Below are positions 6,779 to 14,610 of a stretch of 17,375 bases of DNA, piece after piece (position 1 is the stretch's first letter; each line of letters starts with the position of its first letter). Both the position numbers and the translations under genes were made by a program. This DNA is from Chlorobiota bacterium. GTDB lineage: Bacteria > Bacteroidota > Bacteroidia > Bacteroidales > JAADGE01. The DNA is taken from assembly GCA_030592825.1 (NCBI GenBank), contig JAUVIG010000031.1:1-17375 (forward strand), read 5' to 3'. The notes below the pieces were generated by a model. That model had not been told where the DNA came from. It ran no database searches and saw only the letters and a list, made by a program, of their open reading frames with translations.

Positions 6779-7468
6779 ATGCAAAAAATAAAAGTAATTG
6801 CATTTGATGCAGATGATACTCTTTGGATTAATGAGCCTTATTATCAAGATGTTGAAAGATTATTTTGTGAACTGTTAAAAGATTATTTACCGGAAGATGA
6901 AGTTTCAATAGAATTATTAAAAACTGAAAAGCAAAATATAGAAATATATGGATACGGAGCAAAAGGTTTCATGTTGTCTATGATTGAAACAGCTTTAAGA
7001 ATCAGCAATAATAAAGTTGATGCAAATATTATTCTGCAAACAATATCAATTGGCAAGTATTTATTAAACAAGCCTATTGAACTTCTTGCCAATGTTGAAC
7101 AAACCTTAATTGCTCTAAAAAAAGATTACAAGATTATTCTTGCAACAAAAGGAGATTTATTAGACCAAGAACGGAAATTGAAAAAATCAGGATTATTACA
7201 CCATTTCAATCATGTTGAAATTATGAGTAATAAAAATGAAGAAGATTATCAAAAACTAATAAAACGATTAGAAATTCAACCCGAAAAATTTTTAATGATC
7301 GGTAATTCTGTTAAATCTGACATCTTACCGGTTATTTCAATTGGTAGTAAAGCAATCCATATCCCCTTTAGTGTTACTTGGAAACATGAAATATTAGAAA
7401 AAAAACATAATGAAGATTTTAAAACTATTTCAAATTTATCAGAAATTATATCTTTGCTTAAATGTTAG
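6779..7468 (+). CDS. HAD-superfamily hydrolase
   Basis: A 229-residue HAD phosphatase. Motif I is FDADDTLW (nucleophile Asp10, acid Asp12), motif II is ILATKGD (Thr123), Lys152 or Lys159 is the candidate motif III lysine, and motif IV is IGNSVKSD (Asp181). The helical cap between residues 15 and 105 fits the C1-cap, YjjG/phosphoglycolate-type branch that removes phosphate from small molecules. The substrate cannot be told. It follows the dehydratase by 51 bases on the same strand, so it may be the last gene of the darB transcript. Whether it belongs to the resorcinol pathway or only shares the transcript is open. It ends in TAG, unlike most neighbours, which end in TAA. Confidence 0.88.
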   Translation: MQKIKVIAFDADDTLWINEPYYQDVERLFCELLKDYLPEDEVSIELLKTEKQNIEIYGYGAKGFMLSMIETALRISNNKVDANIILQTISIGKYLLNKPIELLANVEQTLIALKKDYKIILATKGDLLDQERKLKKSGLLHHFNHVEIMSNKNEEDYQKLIKRLEIQPEKFLMIGNSVKSDILPVISIGSKAIHIPFSVTWKHEILEKKHNEDFKTISNLSEIISLLKC

Positions 7469-7550
7469 ATAAAAAATATTTCAAATTCCAAAAAGAAACC
7501 AATTTGGATAATTTCATAAATAATATGAGTCAGGAAAGTTAGAAAAGTTA

Positions 7551-7630
7551 AAAGTTGTAAACCTTAATAAACCTTTGTAAAGCATAGTAAAGCATAGTAA
7601 ATCTTAATAAATCTTAATAAGCCTTATTAA
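7551..7630. repeat. Decamer tandem repeat, about eight units
   Basis: Consecutive 10-base units share the ending TAA: AAAGTTGTAA, ACCTTAATAA, ACCTTTGTAA, AGCATAGTAA twice, ATCTTAATAA twice and GCCTTATTAA. They are flanked by shorter AGTTAGAAA repeats at about 7538-7548 and 7631-7649. The array fills most of the 233-base gap between the HAD gene and the DUF58 gene. The period is close to one helical turn and the array has no coding potential. Confidence 0.7.
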
Positions 7631-7701
7631 AGTTAGAAAAGTTAGAAAAATTAAATCATCACCAAATAATAAAAACTATTAAACTTCTTAAAAAACAAGT
7701 T

Positions 7702-8565
7702 TTGGAAACAAAAGAACTCTTAAAAAAAGTAAGGCAAATTGAAATAAAAACCCGAGGATTGTCAAGGCATATCTTTGCAGGAGAATATCACAGTGCTTTT
7801 AAAGGCAGAGGTATGACTTTCAGTGAAGTAAGGGAATATCAATACGGTGATGATGTAAGAAGCATTGATTGGAACGTTACGGCAAAATATGATAAAGCAT
7901 ATATCAAAACTTTTGAAGAAGAAAGAGAACTCACCGTAATTTTATTAATTGATTTAAGTGCTTCACAAAGTTTCGGTACTCAAGAAAAATCTAAAAATGA
8001 ATTAATTACAGAAATTGCTGCGGTACTTTCTTTTTCCGCTATTCATAATAATGATAAAGTAGGTGTAATTTTCTTTACTGATAAAATTGAAAAATTTATT
8101 CCTCCAAAAAAAGGTAAGAAACACATCTTAAGAATAATAAGAGAACTTTTGCATTTTAAACCCGAAAGTAAAAAAACAAATATTTCAGAAGCATTAAAAT
8201 TCTTTTCAAATGCAATAAAAAAAAGAACAATTGCCTTTATTATATCAGATTTTTTTGACACCGAAATTGAAACAGCTATTCGTACAGCAAATCATAAACA
8301 TGATCTTATTGCTCTTCATATATACGATGAAAGAGAATATGCTTTACCGAATATAGGATTTATAAAAGTTAAAGATGCAGAATCAGGAAAAGAAGTTTGG
8401 ATTAATACGTCTAAAAAAAGTGTGCGTAAAAAATATGCTGAAAACGGTGAATTTTTTTTTAAAAATTTAAAACAAATTTTTGCCGGAAACGGTGTTGATC
8501 ATGCAAGAATTAAAACAAATGAAGATTATATAAAACCGTTATTAAAACTATTTAAAAGCAGATAA
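7702..8565 (+). CDS. DUF58 / von Willebrand A-like protein
   Basis: A 287-residue soluble protein. The DUF58 core GRGMTFSEVREYQYGDDVR (36-54) with IDWNVTA follows a basic N-terminus, and a vWA-like domain carries the metal-site motif DLSAS (84-88, Asp84, Ser86, Ser88). The start is TTG at 7702; homologues begin METKELLKK, as this one does from TTG, and no ATG is near. Such proteins usually sit beside a MoxR AAA+ ATPase and Bat membrane proteins in aerotolerance/chaperone-like operons. Here neither is in the window: the HAD gene lies upstream across a repeat array and ung follows 18 bases downstream. It is therefore either an orphan or a displaced member of that system. The molecular role of DUF58 proteins is not firmly known. 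Confidence 0.88.
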   Translation: METKELLKKVRQIEIKTRGLSRHIFAGEYHSAFKGRGMTFSEVREYQYGDDVRSIDWNVTAKYDKAYIKTFEEERELTVILLIDLSASQSFGTQEKSKNELITEIAAVLSFSAIHNNDKVGVIFFTDKIEKFIPPKKGKKHILRIIRELLHFKPESKKTNISEALKFFSNAIKKRTIAFIISDFFDTEIETAIRTANHKHDLIALHIYDEREYALPNIGFIKVKDAESGKEVWINTSKKSVRKKYAENGEFFFKNLKQIFAGNGVDHARIKTNEDYIKPLLKLFKSR

Positions 8566-8583
8566 AAAAATCCATCAAGAAAT

Positions 8584-9246
8584 ATGAATGTAAGTATTGA
8601 AAAATCATGGGAAAAATTGCTGAAATACGAATTTAAAAAAGAATATTTTATAAAACTGGTAGATTTCGTAAAAGAAGAATATAAAACACATAAAATATAT
8701 CCGCCCGGAAAAGATATTTTTAAGGCATTTGATTACTGTTCCGTCGATAAAGTAAAAGTTATTATTCTGGGACAAGACCCCTATCACGGAAAAGGACAAG
8801 CTCACGGTTTATGTTTTTCTGTTCCGGAAGGAACAGCAATACCTCCTTCATTAGTTAATATATATAAAGAAATAAAATCCGACCTGAATAAAAATATTCC
8901 CGAAACAGGAAATTTGGAGCATTGGGCAAAACAAGGTGTTTTATTGCTGAATGCAACTTTAACTGTCAGGGCACATCAAGCCGGCTCTCATCAAAATAAA
9001 GGATGGGAAACATTTACCGATGCCGTAATTGAAAAAATATCACAAGAAAAGGAACATATCGTATTCTTATTATGGGGTGCTTATGCACAAAAAAAAGGAC
9101 AAGTAATTGATGTAAACAAACATTATATTCTTAAATCACCACACCCCTCTCCTTTTTCTGCCCATACAGGTTTTCTCGGCAATAAGCATTTCAGCAAAAC
9201 AAATAAATTTTTGAAATCAAAAGGTTTAAAGGAAATTAATTGGTGA
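8584..9246 (+). CDS. ung: Uracil-DNA glycosylase, family 1
   Basis: A 220-residue enzyme that removes uracil from DNA as the first step of base-excision repair in the cytoplasm. All family 1 motifs are present: the water-activating loop GQDPYHG (64-70, Asp65), LCFSV (uracil stacking, Phe78), LLLNATLTV (120-128), and HPSPFSAHTGF (187-197, catalytic His187 and the minor-groove loop). The length fits the family. The ATG lies 18 bases after the DUF58 stop, so the two are probably co-transcribed. It ends in TGA, closely followed by an in-frame TAA. Confidence 0.97.
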   Translation: MNVSIEKSWEKLLKYEFKKEYFIKLVDFVKEEYKTHKIYPPGKDIFKAFDYCSVDKVKVIILGQDPYHGKGQAHGLCFSVPEGTAIPPSLVNIYKEIKSDLNKNIPETGNLEHWAKQGVLLLNATLTVRAHQAGSHQNKGWETFTDAVIEKISQEKEHIVFLLWGAYAQKKGQVIDVNKHYILKSPHPSPFSAHTGFLGNKHFSKTNKFLKSKGLKEINW

Positions 9247-9282
9247 AAGTAAAAATGTTAAACAAAATTGCAATTAAAATAC

Positions 9283-9290
9283 TATATTTG
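9283..9290 (+). promoter_or_regulatory. Possible -7 promoter element for the zinc-ribbon gene
   Basis: TATATTTG matches the TAnnTTTG consensus exactly, about 60 bases before the ATG at 9351. I see no TTG at the proper upstream distance, so this is only half a promoter. Confidence 0.35.
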
Positions 9291-9350
9291 AAAAACAATA
9301 GATACAGTTTATTATCAATTAGAATTTATAACTCTCTAAACTAACCACAA

Positions 9351-10030
9351 ATGGAATATATTTATTGTCATAAATGCGGAACTAAAACACCGCCGGAAAA
9401 TTTTGTTCTAATTGCAACACGCTTCTTATAGTTGATAAAAATAAAGACGGAATTCCGGAATTTGTTCAAGAAGCTGTTCAATTAGAATGCCCTTGGTGTA
9501 AAACATTTAATAAAGTTATTGATGAAACAAATTGTAAAAATTGCGGAGGTCCTTTACCTGCAATACCTCACAGCAATAAAGGATTAGATAAAGGAAAACC
9601 GCCGGGGAATCCGCCGCGAATTATTCCCAAAATATATGTCAGAAAACTGAAATACAGGAATTTACATTTTTTATTAGGTTTCTTTTTTACTGTTCCTTTT
9701 TTCTGGACAATTCTTTTTCCGATTATCGGTATTTTTATGATGAGATACGGCCTGAAAAAGGCAAATCAAAAATTATCAGCATTAGAATACGGAGTAAAAA
9801 CTGAAGGTGTTTTAATTAATATTTCTAAAGATACTACACAAACAGTCAACGGAAGACATCCATGGTTTTTAGAATATGAATTTAAAACTGATTCAGGAAA
9901 ACTAATTACAGCAACAAAAACAGGAGCATGGAACAGCAGCAACAGATACAGAAGACCTAATGACAAACTATGGGTTGTCTTTTTACAAGGAAATCCGGAA
10001 ATCAGTGCTATTTGGCCACCTGTAGATTAA
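9351..10030 (+). pseudogene. Zinc-ribbon membrane protein gene, broken by a one-base frameshift
   Basis: Starting at ATG 9351, the reading frame encodes MEYIYCHKCGTKTPPEN and then meets a stop after 26 residues (TAG at 9429-9431). Restoring one base in the A4T4 run at 9397-9404 joins it to a second frame that stays open to TAA at 10030, giving about 226 residues. The joined protein has four regularly placed Cys pairs (6/9, 19/22, 47/50, 62/65), that is, two zinc ribbons. The second pair (CSNC) straddles the break, which strongly supports a real frameshift. A hydrophobic stretch follows at about 104-130, then a C-terminal domain (GVKTEGVLINIS...FLEYEF...GNPE) that resembles DUF3592. The function is unknown. 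The damage could be a true mutation or an error in the homopolymer run. If only the second part is translated, Met at 9737 gives a 97-residue protein without the zinc ribbons. Confidence 0.75.
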
Positions 10031-10052
10031 TTTAATCTTGAAGCTGTTTAGC

Positions 10053-12971
10053 TTAATCAATAATTAATTTTTCCGTTTTATAATAATTTTCCCCTTTTAT
10101 TTTTACAAAATATAATCCTTTTGCTAAATTTGATAAGTCTATTTGTATATTTTTCGATGTAATATTAACTGAATGAACCTTTTGTCCGGTAACATTTATT
10201 ATTTCTATTTTATCGAAAATGCCGGATTTACAATTTATTGTTACTAAACCGGTTGAAGGATTAGGATAAATATCAAATTCATTATTATTCCTTTTATATA
10301 CTTCTTTGATACCGGAAATATCTGTATCAAACATTGCAATAAAGCCATGCTTATTGGTAGATGATAACTCTTCATTTCCAATATGTAAATAATTACCAAA
10401 ATATCCGGCTGCGAAAATGTTTGTAGTATCATAAACTGCTACACTTTGTATCCGGTTTAAACTCGTTTCATTTCCTTGCATAGCTCTTACCCAAATCAAA
10501 TCACCATCGGTATTATACTTAGCTACAAATAAATCTTCTTTACCTGAATTAATATATTCAAAATCATCACCAAAGTTAAGAGTATCTCTCGCCTGTGCTC
10601 CGAGATAAACATTGCCGTTATAATCTATATCAAATTGGTTATAATCATAACCGGTAGAATGTTCATTAATAGAATTTGCCCATATCGTATTACCGTTTTG
10701 GTCAAATTTGGTTAAAAAATAACTGATCGAATTATAAGGGCTTCTAAGCATAATATCATTAAAATAAATTGAGTCGCCGTGCCAACCTTTTATGTATGTG
10801 CAACCTGTCGCATCTGTAATAATTCCTGTTGGCCAACAATAGTAATCACGGAAAGTAATTGTGCTGCCGGCATGTGAAGTTAGCCAAAGTACATTGCCGG
10901 TATTGTCCAATTTCGCAAGGATTATATTCCCATTACCTTCAGCCAAAGTGATTCCGGTTCCGTTAATTGTTACATTTTCGGAGATAAATTCTCCTGTTAA
11001 ATAAATATTATCACTCGCATCAGTTGAAATTATTGCAATATATTCAATGCTTTCACCACCGGCTCTTATTGCCCATAAAAAATTTCCGTCAGTATCGTAT
11101 TTGGAAATAAAACCATCCATACTACCTGCTGAAGTTAAATCTGTTGTTCCAATTGTAACAGTGTTTTCAAAAAGGCCGGATAAAATAACATTCCCTGAAT
11201 TATCTGTAAGCACAGAAACTTGTTCACTGAAAAAATCTTCTTGAACAGACCAAATATAGCTCCCGTTTAAATCATATTTCAAAAGAAAAATACTTCCGTT
11301 TTCTGCCGGTATCAGAGTTGTTTCACCCGGAATTACTAAATCTTCGGTAAATCCTCCGGTTATGTATAAATGATTTGTTACAGTATCAATATATAAAGAT
11401 TGTTCAACTGAAAAGAAATTCAATAGATTATCCGGAAACAAATTTAACCAAATTACATTTCCTGACTCATCTTGCTTGCATATAAATGTTCCCTTATTTA
11501 CTTCTTCTCCAAAATAATCTGTTGTGTTTGAAACAGCTCCTAAAGTATAAACATTGCCGGAATTATCTGTTACCATCCCTAAAACATTTCCTGTTGCAGA
11601 GTTTCCGTCAAATAAGCTTATCCATTCTTCATTTAAAGTATTATCAGATTGTGAAACAAAGACTAATCCGTCTTCATTTCCTGCTGTAATTATTTTATCG
11701 GATGATGTTATCGTATAACAATTTGGGATATTATTAAAACTATTTGTCCATTGTTCAATACCGTCTGTATTATATTTTGTAATTGAATCATCCTCTACAA
11801 CATAACTGTTACCGGAATCATCTACAGTAAGCTCCGGAGTATCATCTGTATTTCCGTAGTGGTTTAACCATGAAAAACTTCCCGATTCATCAAATTTTGT
11901 AACAAAGCCACCGCCACCGCTTATAGAATATATCCCAAATGTTAAATCACCTCTGTAATTACCTGTCATATAAAAGTTTCCGCTATTATCTGTTTCAAAA
12001 GAAGCTTCATAACTATCCGTTCCGGTACTGTGAGAAGCCACTACACCCCATTCAAAAACTCCATTAAGGTTTGACTTGGCAATAAACACATCGTAGTAAA
12101 TATAAGGCATAGCAAGTGTTACATTTGCATCAAGATATCCATCGTTACCATTTTGAATAACTCCGGTGTAGTAAATATTTGAGTTATAAACAATTATATC
12201 ATTAAATCCTTCATCATGTTCCATTTCCCAAAGCAAAATTCCGGATTGACTAAACTTAAGAATCCATGATGCATGCCTTGAATCAATGTTCGAGTTTGTT
12301 GTTCCTGTAATATATATATTTCCGGTGTCATCAGTATCAATAAATAAACCAATTTCATTTTCATCCTCACTGTGATAAGCACCATTTAATAAATCGCCTT
12401 GATTATTAAGTTTTGCATAAAACAATGCGTATTCATTTACATCAGGCAAATTGCTTGTTCCTACAGTAATTGCACCGGTATAGTATCCTGTTACGTATAA
12501 ATTACCGGCTGCGTCAATACAAATATCATTGCAATAAGTTACATTTTCGGCTGTTGCCGGAATTTGTGTTAACCAAACAAGACTCCCTGTATTGTCAAAT
12601 TTAGCAACATAAGATTCTCTTAATCCTGTTGCAGTATAATCATTTCCCGAAAATGACATTTGTCCTGAGAAACTACCGGTTATATAAATATTTCCGGTGT
12701 CATCTGATACTACGGCTTCTGCATTATCATTCCCTGTACCTCCAAAATGACCTGCCCAACTTAAACCGGGAGTATCTCAAAAATTTTTGCTTTCAAAAGA
12801 ACCTTTTTCAGAATGTTGATTCTGATATTGATAATCGACCTGCTCACCCCTCATTAATTTTTGTTTAAATACTTTAAATTCTTCCTTCCTCACAGACTTA
12901 TTCTGGCTTTTTGCCTGAAACACACCAATAAAAAGAATTAAACATAAAATTGTAAAAGATAAATTTCTCAT
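10053..12971 (-). pseudogene. T9SS-secreted SBBP-repeat protein gene interrupted by an in-frame TGA
   Basis: Read from ATG at 12971, the frame starts with a signal peptide (MRNLSFTILCLILFIGVFQA) and runs 64 residues to TGA (12777-12779). The same frame then continues without another stop to TAA at 10053, 972 codons in all. The first residues after the TGA (DTPGLSWAGHFGGTGNDNA) are already typical repeat sequence, so the stop lies inside one ancestral gene. About twelve repeats of the type DNSGNVYLTG recur every 60-70 residues, as in SBBP/beta-propeller proteins. The last about 75 residues (IYPNPSTG...NVTGQKV...GLYFVKI) are a type A C-terminal sorting domain for the type IX secretion system. 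An internal start at 12659 would give 868 residues without a signal peptide, so normal export would fail. Function: surface or secreted propeller protein, ligand unknown. Confidence 0.85.
12777..12779 (-). other. In-frame nonsense codon within the SBBP gene
   Basis: The codon is TGA on the minus strand, between ...ESKNF and DTPGLSW.... One base change from TGG, CGA, GGA, TCA or TTA would create it. Recoding of TGA is unlikely here because every Trp in the intact genes is TGG and no intact gene has an internal TGA. Confidence 0.8.
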
Positions 12972-13012
12972 AGAATTAAAATTTGCTGAATTTGTGTTAA
13001 AAAATAAAATAC

Positions 13013-13020
13013 AAAATTAT
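13013..13020 (-). promoter_or_regulatory. Possible -7 promoter element for the SBBP gene
   Basis: On the minus strand TAATTTTG fits TAnnTTTG and lies 42 bases before the ATG at 12971. No TTG is seen at a suitable upstream distance. It is the only consensus -7 box I found between this gene and its upstream neighbour on that strand. Confidence 0.35.
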
Positions 13021-13080
13021 AACTATTTTTATTCCACCATAATGTATCACTATAAATTTGCAATAAAATACCAAAAGTAT

Positions 13081-13151
13081 CCTTAAATACGCAGCAAATC
13101 ACCTAAATAGCGATAAATCAATTAGTCATTCTATGACTTGTGGGTTTAAGG
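13081..13151. repeat. Nested inverted repeats in intergenic DNA
   Basis: CCTTAAA (13081-13087) pairs with TTTAAGG (13145-13151), and inside lies a second hairpin, AGTCAT (13124-13129) with ATGACT (13133-13138) over a three-base loop. The 248-base gap 12972-13219 otherwise holds only the SBBP upstream region. A folded RNA is possible but weakly supported. Confidence 0.3.
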
Positions 13152-13219
13152 AAGTATACAAAATCTGCTATAATTCGTATAAGATCAAGGTTCAGTCTTT
13201 TATATTTTTGAACTACAAA

Positions 13220-13684
13220 TTATTTGAACAATTCCTTTATTAAATCAAGTATCCCTTTATCCAAAATTGCATTAATAATCAAGTCAGACACCATATAAAC
13301 TATTCCTGTTATTCCAATCAAAAATTGCCAAATTTTTATTCCGTCCACAAAATGACTTCTTCTTGCTCTTTTTTCATTAATATCTTCTTTCCGTAATTCT
13401 GCTATCTCTTTTTGTACTTCTTCTTCAGCTTTTTTTGACAGTAACTTTTGTTTATAATTATTTTTTCCTTTATTTGTTACACCTGTAATAACATGAGTGC
13501 CAAATTCAGGTTTATTAAGTTTAAGCAAACTTCGTTCTTCCAATGAAATTTCAAAAGAATAAATCAAATCTTCAGAAACATTATATTTTTCTGAAATCTC
13601 ATAACCTAATTTGACACGATCAGCTTTTCTTAAAATATCTTCTTGAATAAGCGCATTCCTAATTTTCTCATTTTCTTTTATCAT
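13220..13684 (-). CDS. Hypothetical protein with one C-terminal membrane segment
   Basis: A 154-residue protein I do not recognise. Residues about 1-60 are charged and helical, and residues about 75-115 are rich in Lys/Glu (KKAEEEVQKEIAELRKE) and may form a short coiled coil. Residues about 118-140 (IWQFLIGITGIVYMVSDLII) form a membrane helix, with about 14 residues after it. This suggests a tail-anchored inner-membrane protein with its bulk in the cytoplasm. I chose ATG at 13684 rather than the in-frame TTG at 13711, because that TTG is itself part of a predicted -7 promoter box. The gene stands alone between the SBBP gene and the decayed flavin-enzyme fragment. Confidence 0.65.
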   Translation of the reverse strand: MIKENEKIRNALIQEDILRKADRVKLGYEISEKYNVSEDLIYSFEISLEERSLLKLNKPEFGTHVITGVTNKGKNNYKQKLLSKKAEEEVQKEIAELRKEDINEKRARRSHFVDGIKIWQFLIGITGIVYMVSDLIINAILDKGILDLIKELFK

Positions 13685-13708
13685 TACAATTATTTTAATA
13701 TTCAGAGA

Positions 13709-13740
13709 CAAATATATGTTTTATAACATGTACATACAAA
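13709..13740 (-). promoter_or_regulatory. Bacteroidota-type promoter for the hypothetical membrane protein
   Basis: On the minus strand, TTTG (13740-13737) and TATATTTG (13716-13709) are separated by 20 bases and fit the phylum's -33/-7 pattern. Transcription would start near 13702, which leaves a leader of about 18 bases before the ATG at 13684 and excludes the TTG at 13711 as start codon. Confidence 0.5.
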
Positions 13741-13875
13741 AAATAATGAATATTTTTATTAACTATTCATTAACATATATAGCTTTTTGATTTTATAAAA
13801 GAATTAAATCTGCAATTTTTTGATTACCGGTTCATTTTTTTTTGCATATTGCAACACGAAAAATAAAAAATAAAA

Positions 13876-14037
13876 ATGAACAGAATTACAAATCTTTTCA
13901 ATATACAATACCCTATTATCCAAGGCGGTATGATTTGGTGCTCGGAATGAGAACCGGCATCTGTCGTTAGTAATGACGACGGTAAAGGATTTGTAGATGT
14001 ATTAACAACAAACAATGCTAAAAAAGAATTAGAATAG
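13876..14037 (+). pseudogene. Decayed 5' fragment of the FabK/nitronate monooxygenase gene
   Basis: The 54-codon stretch from ATG 13876 to TAG 14035-14037 aligns without gaps to the start of the intact gene at 14702. Both begin MNRI and share YPIIQGGMIWCS, and ASVVSN matches ASAVSN. Codon 25 is TGA (13948-13950) where the intact copy has TGG (Trp). Further on, several glycines of the flavin-binding region are replaced (GGLGLIGAG becomes DGKGFVDVL). The similarity fades towards the end, and the last codon is the TAG in front of the first hairpin of the mobile element. It cannot be functional. Upstream, both copies also share an AATTTT...GATTAC stretch about 50 bases before the ATG, so the duplication included some leader sequence. 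Confidence 0.8.
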
Positions 14038-14057
14038 CCACCGGATTTATCCGGTGG
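14035..14057 (+). repeat. Left outer TAG-hairpin
   Basis: TAG (14035-14037) is followed directly by a perfect 9-bp stem, CCACCGGAT (14038-14046) and ATCCGGTGG (14049-14057), with loop TT. An A-run follows, not a T-run, so it is not an intrinsic terminator for plus-strand transcription. Confidence 0.7.
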
Positions 14058-14083
14058 AAAAAAAATAAAAGAGAATATTAATA

Positions 14084-14105
14084 TAGTCCGCTTTGAGCGG
14101 ACTTT
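14084..14105 (+). repeat. Left inner TAG-hairpin (REP-like)
   Basis: TAG at 14084-14086 overlaps a stem of AGTCCGC (14085-14091) and GCGGACT (14097-14103) with loop TTTGA. The 22-base unit is repeated exactly, in reverse orientation, at 14564-14585. It lies 12 bases before the transposase ATG. Confidence 0.8.
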
Positions 14106-14117
14106 CAAAACAAACAA

Positions 14118-14552
14118 ATGAAGCATTCACATACAAAAATTTGGATACATATCATTTGGGCAACAAAAAACAGAGAACGTATTTTGTTTAAAGAACCTGC
14201 AATAAAACTTTTTAATTTCATGATACAAAAAGCAAATCAAATAAATGTACCCTTGGAAAGTTTGAACATACAACCGGAACATGTTCATGCGTTGGTAGAT
14301 TTACCTTCTAATATTTGTTTAAGTGATTTTATGCAAAAAATGAAAGGTGCATCATCACATTGGATAAATGACAAAAATATAATAACCGGGAAATTTGCAT
14401 GGCAAAGAGGTTTTGGGGCATATTCTGTAAGTGCATCGCAATTAAGCAAAGTAAAAAATTATATAAAAAATCAAACTGTTCACCATCATAAAAAAACATT
14501 CAATGAAGAATATCAAGAATGGAAAGAACAGTACGGTATTTTTGATGATTAA
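14118..14552 (+). CDS. HUH (Y1) transposase, IS200/RAYT type
   Basis: A 144-residue single-strand DNA transposase. The HUH metal-binding pair is His55-Val-His57 in QPEHVHALVDLP, and the candidate catalytic tyrosine is Tyr115 in SKVKNYIKNQ. The stretch FAWQRGFGAYSVS (93-105) is typical of the Y1/REP-associated family, and IWIHIIWATKNRE (8-20) of its first strand. The family cuts DNA at hairpins through a 5'-phosphotyrosine link. The length is typical of IS200-type TnpA and slightly shorter than many proteobacterial RAYTs. All motifs are intact, so the enzyme may be active. Matching inverted hairpins lie 12 bases on either side of the coding region. No partner TnpB is present. Confidence 0.93.
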   Translation: MKHSHTKIWIHIIWATKNRERILFKEPAIKLFNFMIQKANQINVPLESLNIQPEHVHALVDLPSNICLSDFMQKMKGASSHWINDKNIITGKFAWQRGFGAYSVSASQLSKVKNYIKNQTVHHHKKTFNEEYQEWKEQYGIFDD

Positions 14553-14563
14553 AAATTGTTGCA

Positions 14564-14585
14564 AAAGTCCGCTCAAAGCGGACTA
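14564..14585 (-). repeat. Right inner TAG-hairpin, exact inverse of the left inner one
   Basis: On the plus strand AGTCCGC (14566-14572) and GCGGACT (14578-14584) form the stem with loop TCAAA, followed by A at 14585 so that CTA ends the unit. It is the exact reverse complement of 14084-14105, including the loop. It starts 12 bases after the transposase stop. Confidence 0.8.
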
Positions 14586-14610
14586 AATATCTATTTTCAT
14601 TTCTATTTTA

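Noticed and set aside
7551..7630. CRISPR array
   Set aside because: The units are directly adjacent 10-mers with no unique spacers and no cas genes nearby.
10041..10054. Terminator between the two convergent damaged genes (AAGCT, four-base loop, AGCTT)
   Set aside because: The stem is only 5 bp with weak pairing, and no T-run follows on either strand.
12777..12779. Reassignment of TGA to an amino acid, suggested by TGA inside the SBBP gene and inside the flavin-enzyme fragment at 13948
   Set aside because: All Trp codons in intact genes are TGG, no intact gene has an internal TGA, and two genes (ABC ATPase and ung) end with TGA. Both would extend only slightly if TGA were read through, so this is not absolute proof, but the content is clearly that of a standard-code phylum.
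13053..13060. Plus-strand TAAATTTG promoter box in the gap before the hypothetical protein
   Set aside because: No TTG lies upstream at a fitting distance, and no plus-strand gene follows until after 13876.
13824..14126. Minus-strand open frame of 100 codons across the decayed fragment and left hairpins
   Set aside because: It runs through the pseudogene homology and two palindromes, is low in complexity at its start and end, and shows no recognisable motif.
14118..14552. Complete IS605-type element with TnpB and guide RNA
   Set aside because: No TnpB coding sequence or remnant lies between the hairpins; only the single-domain transposase is present.
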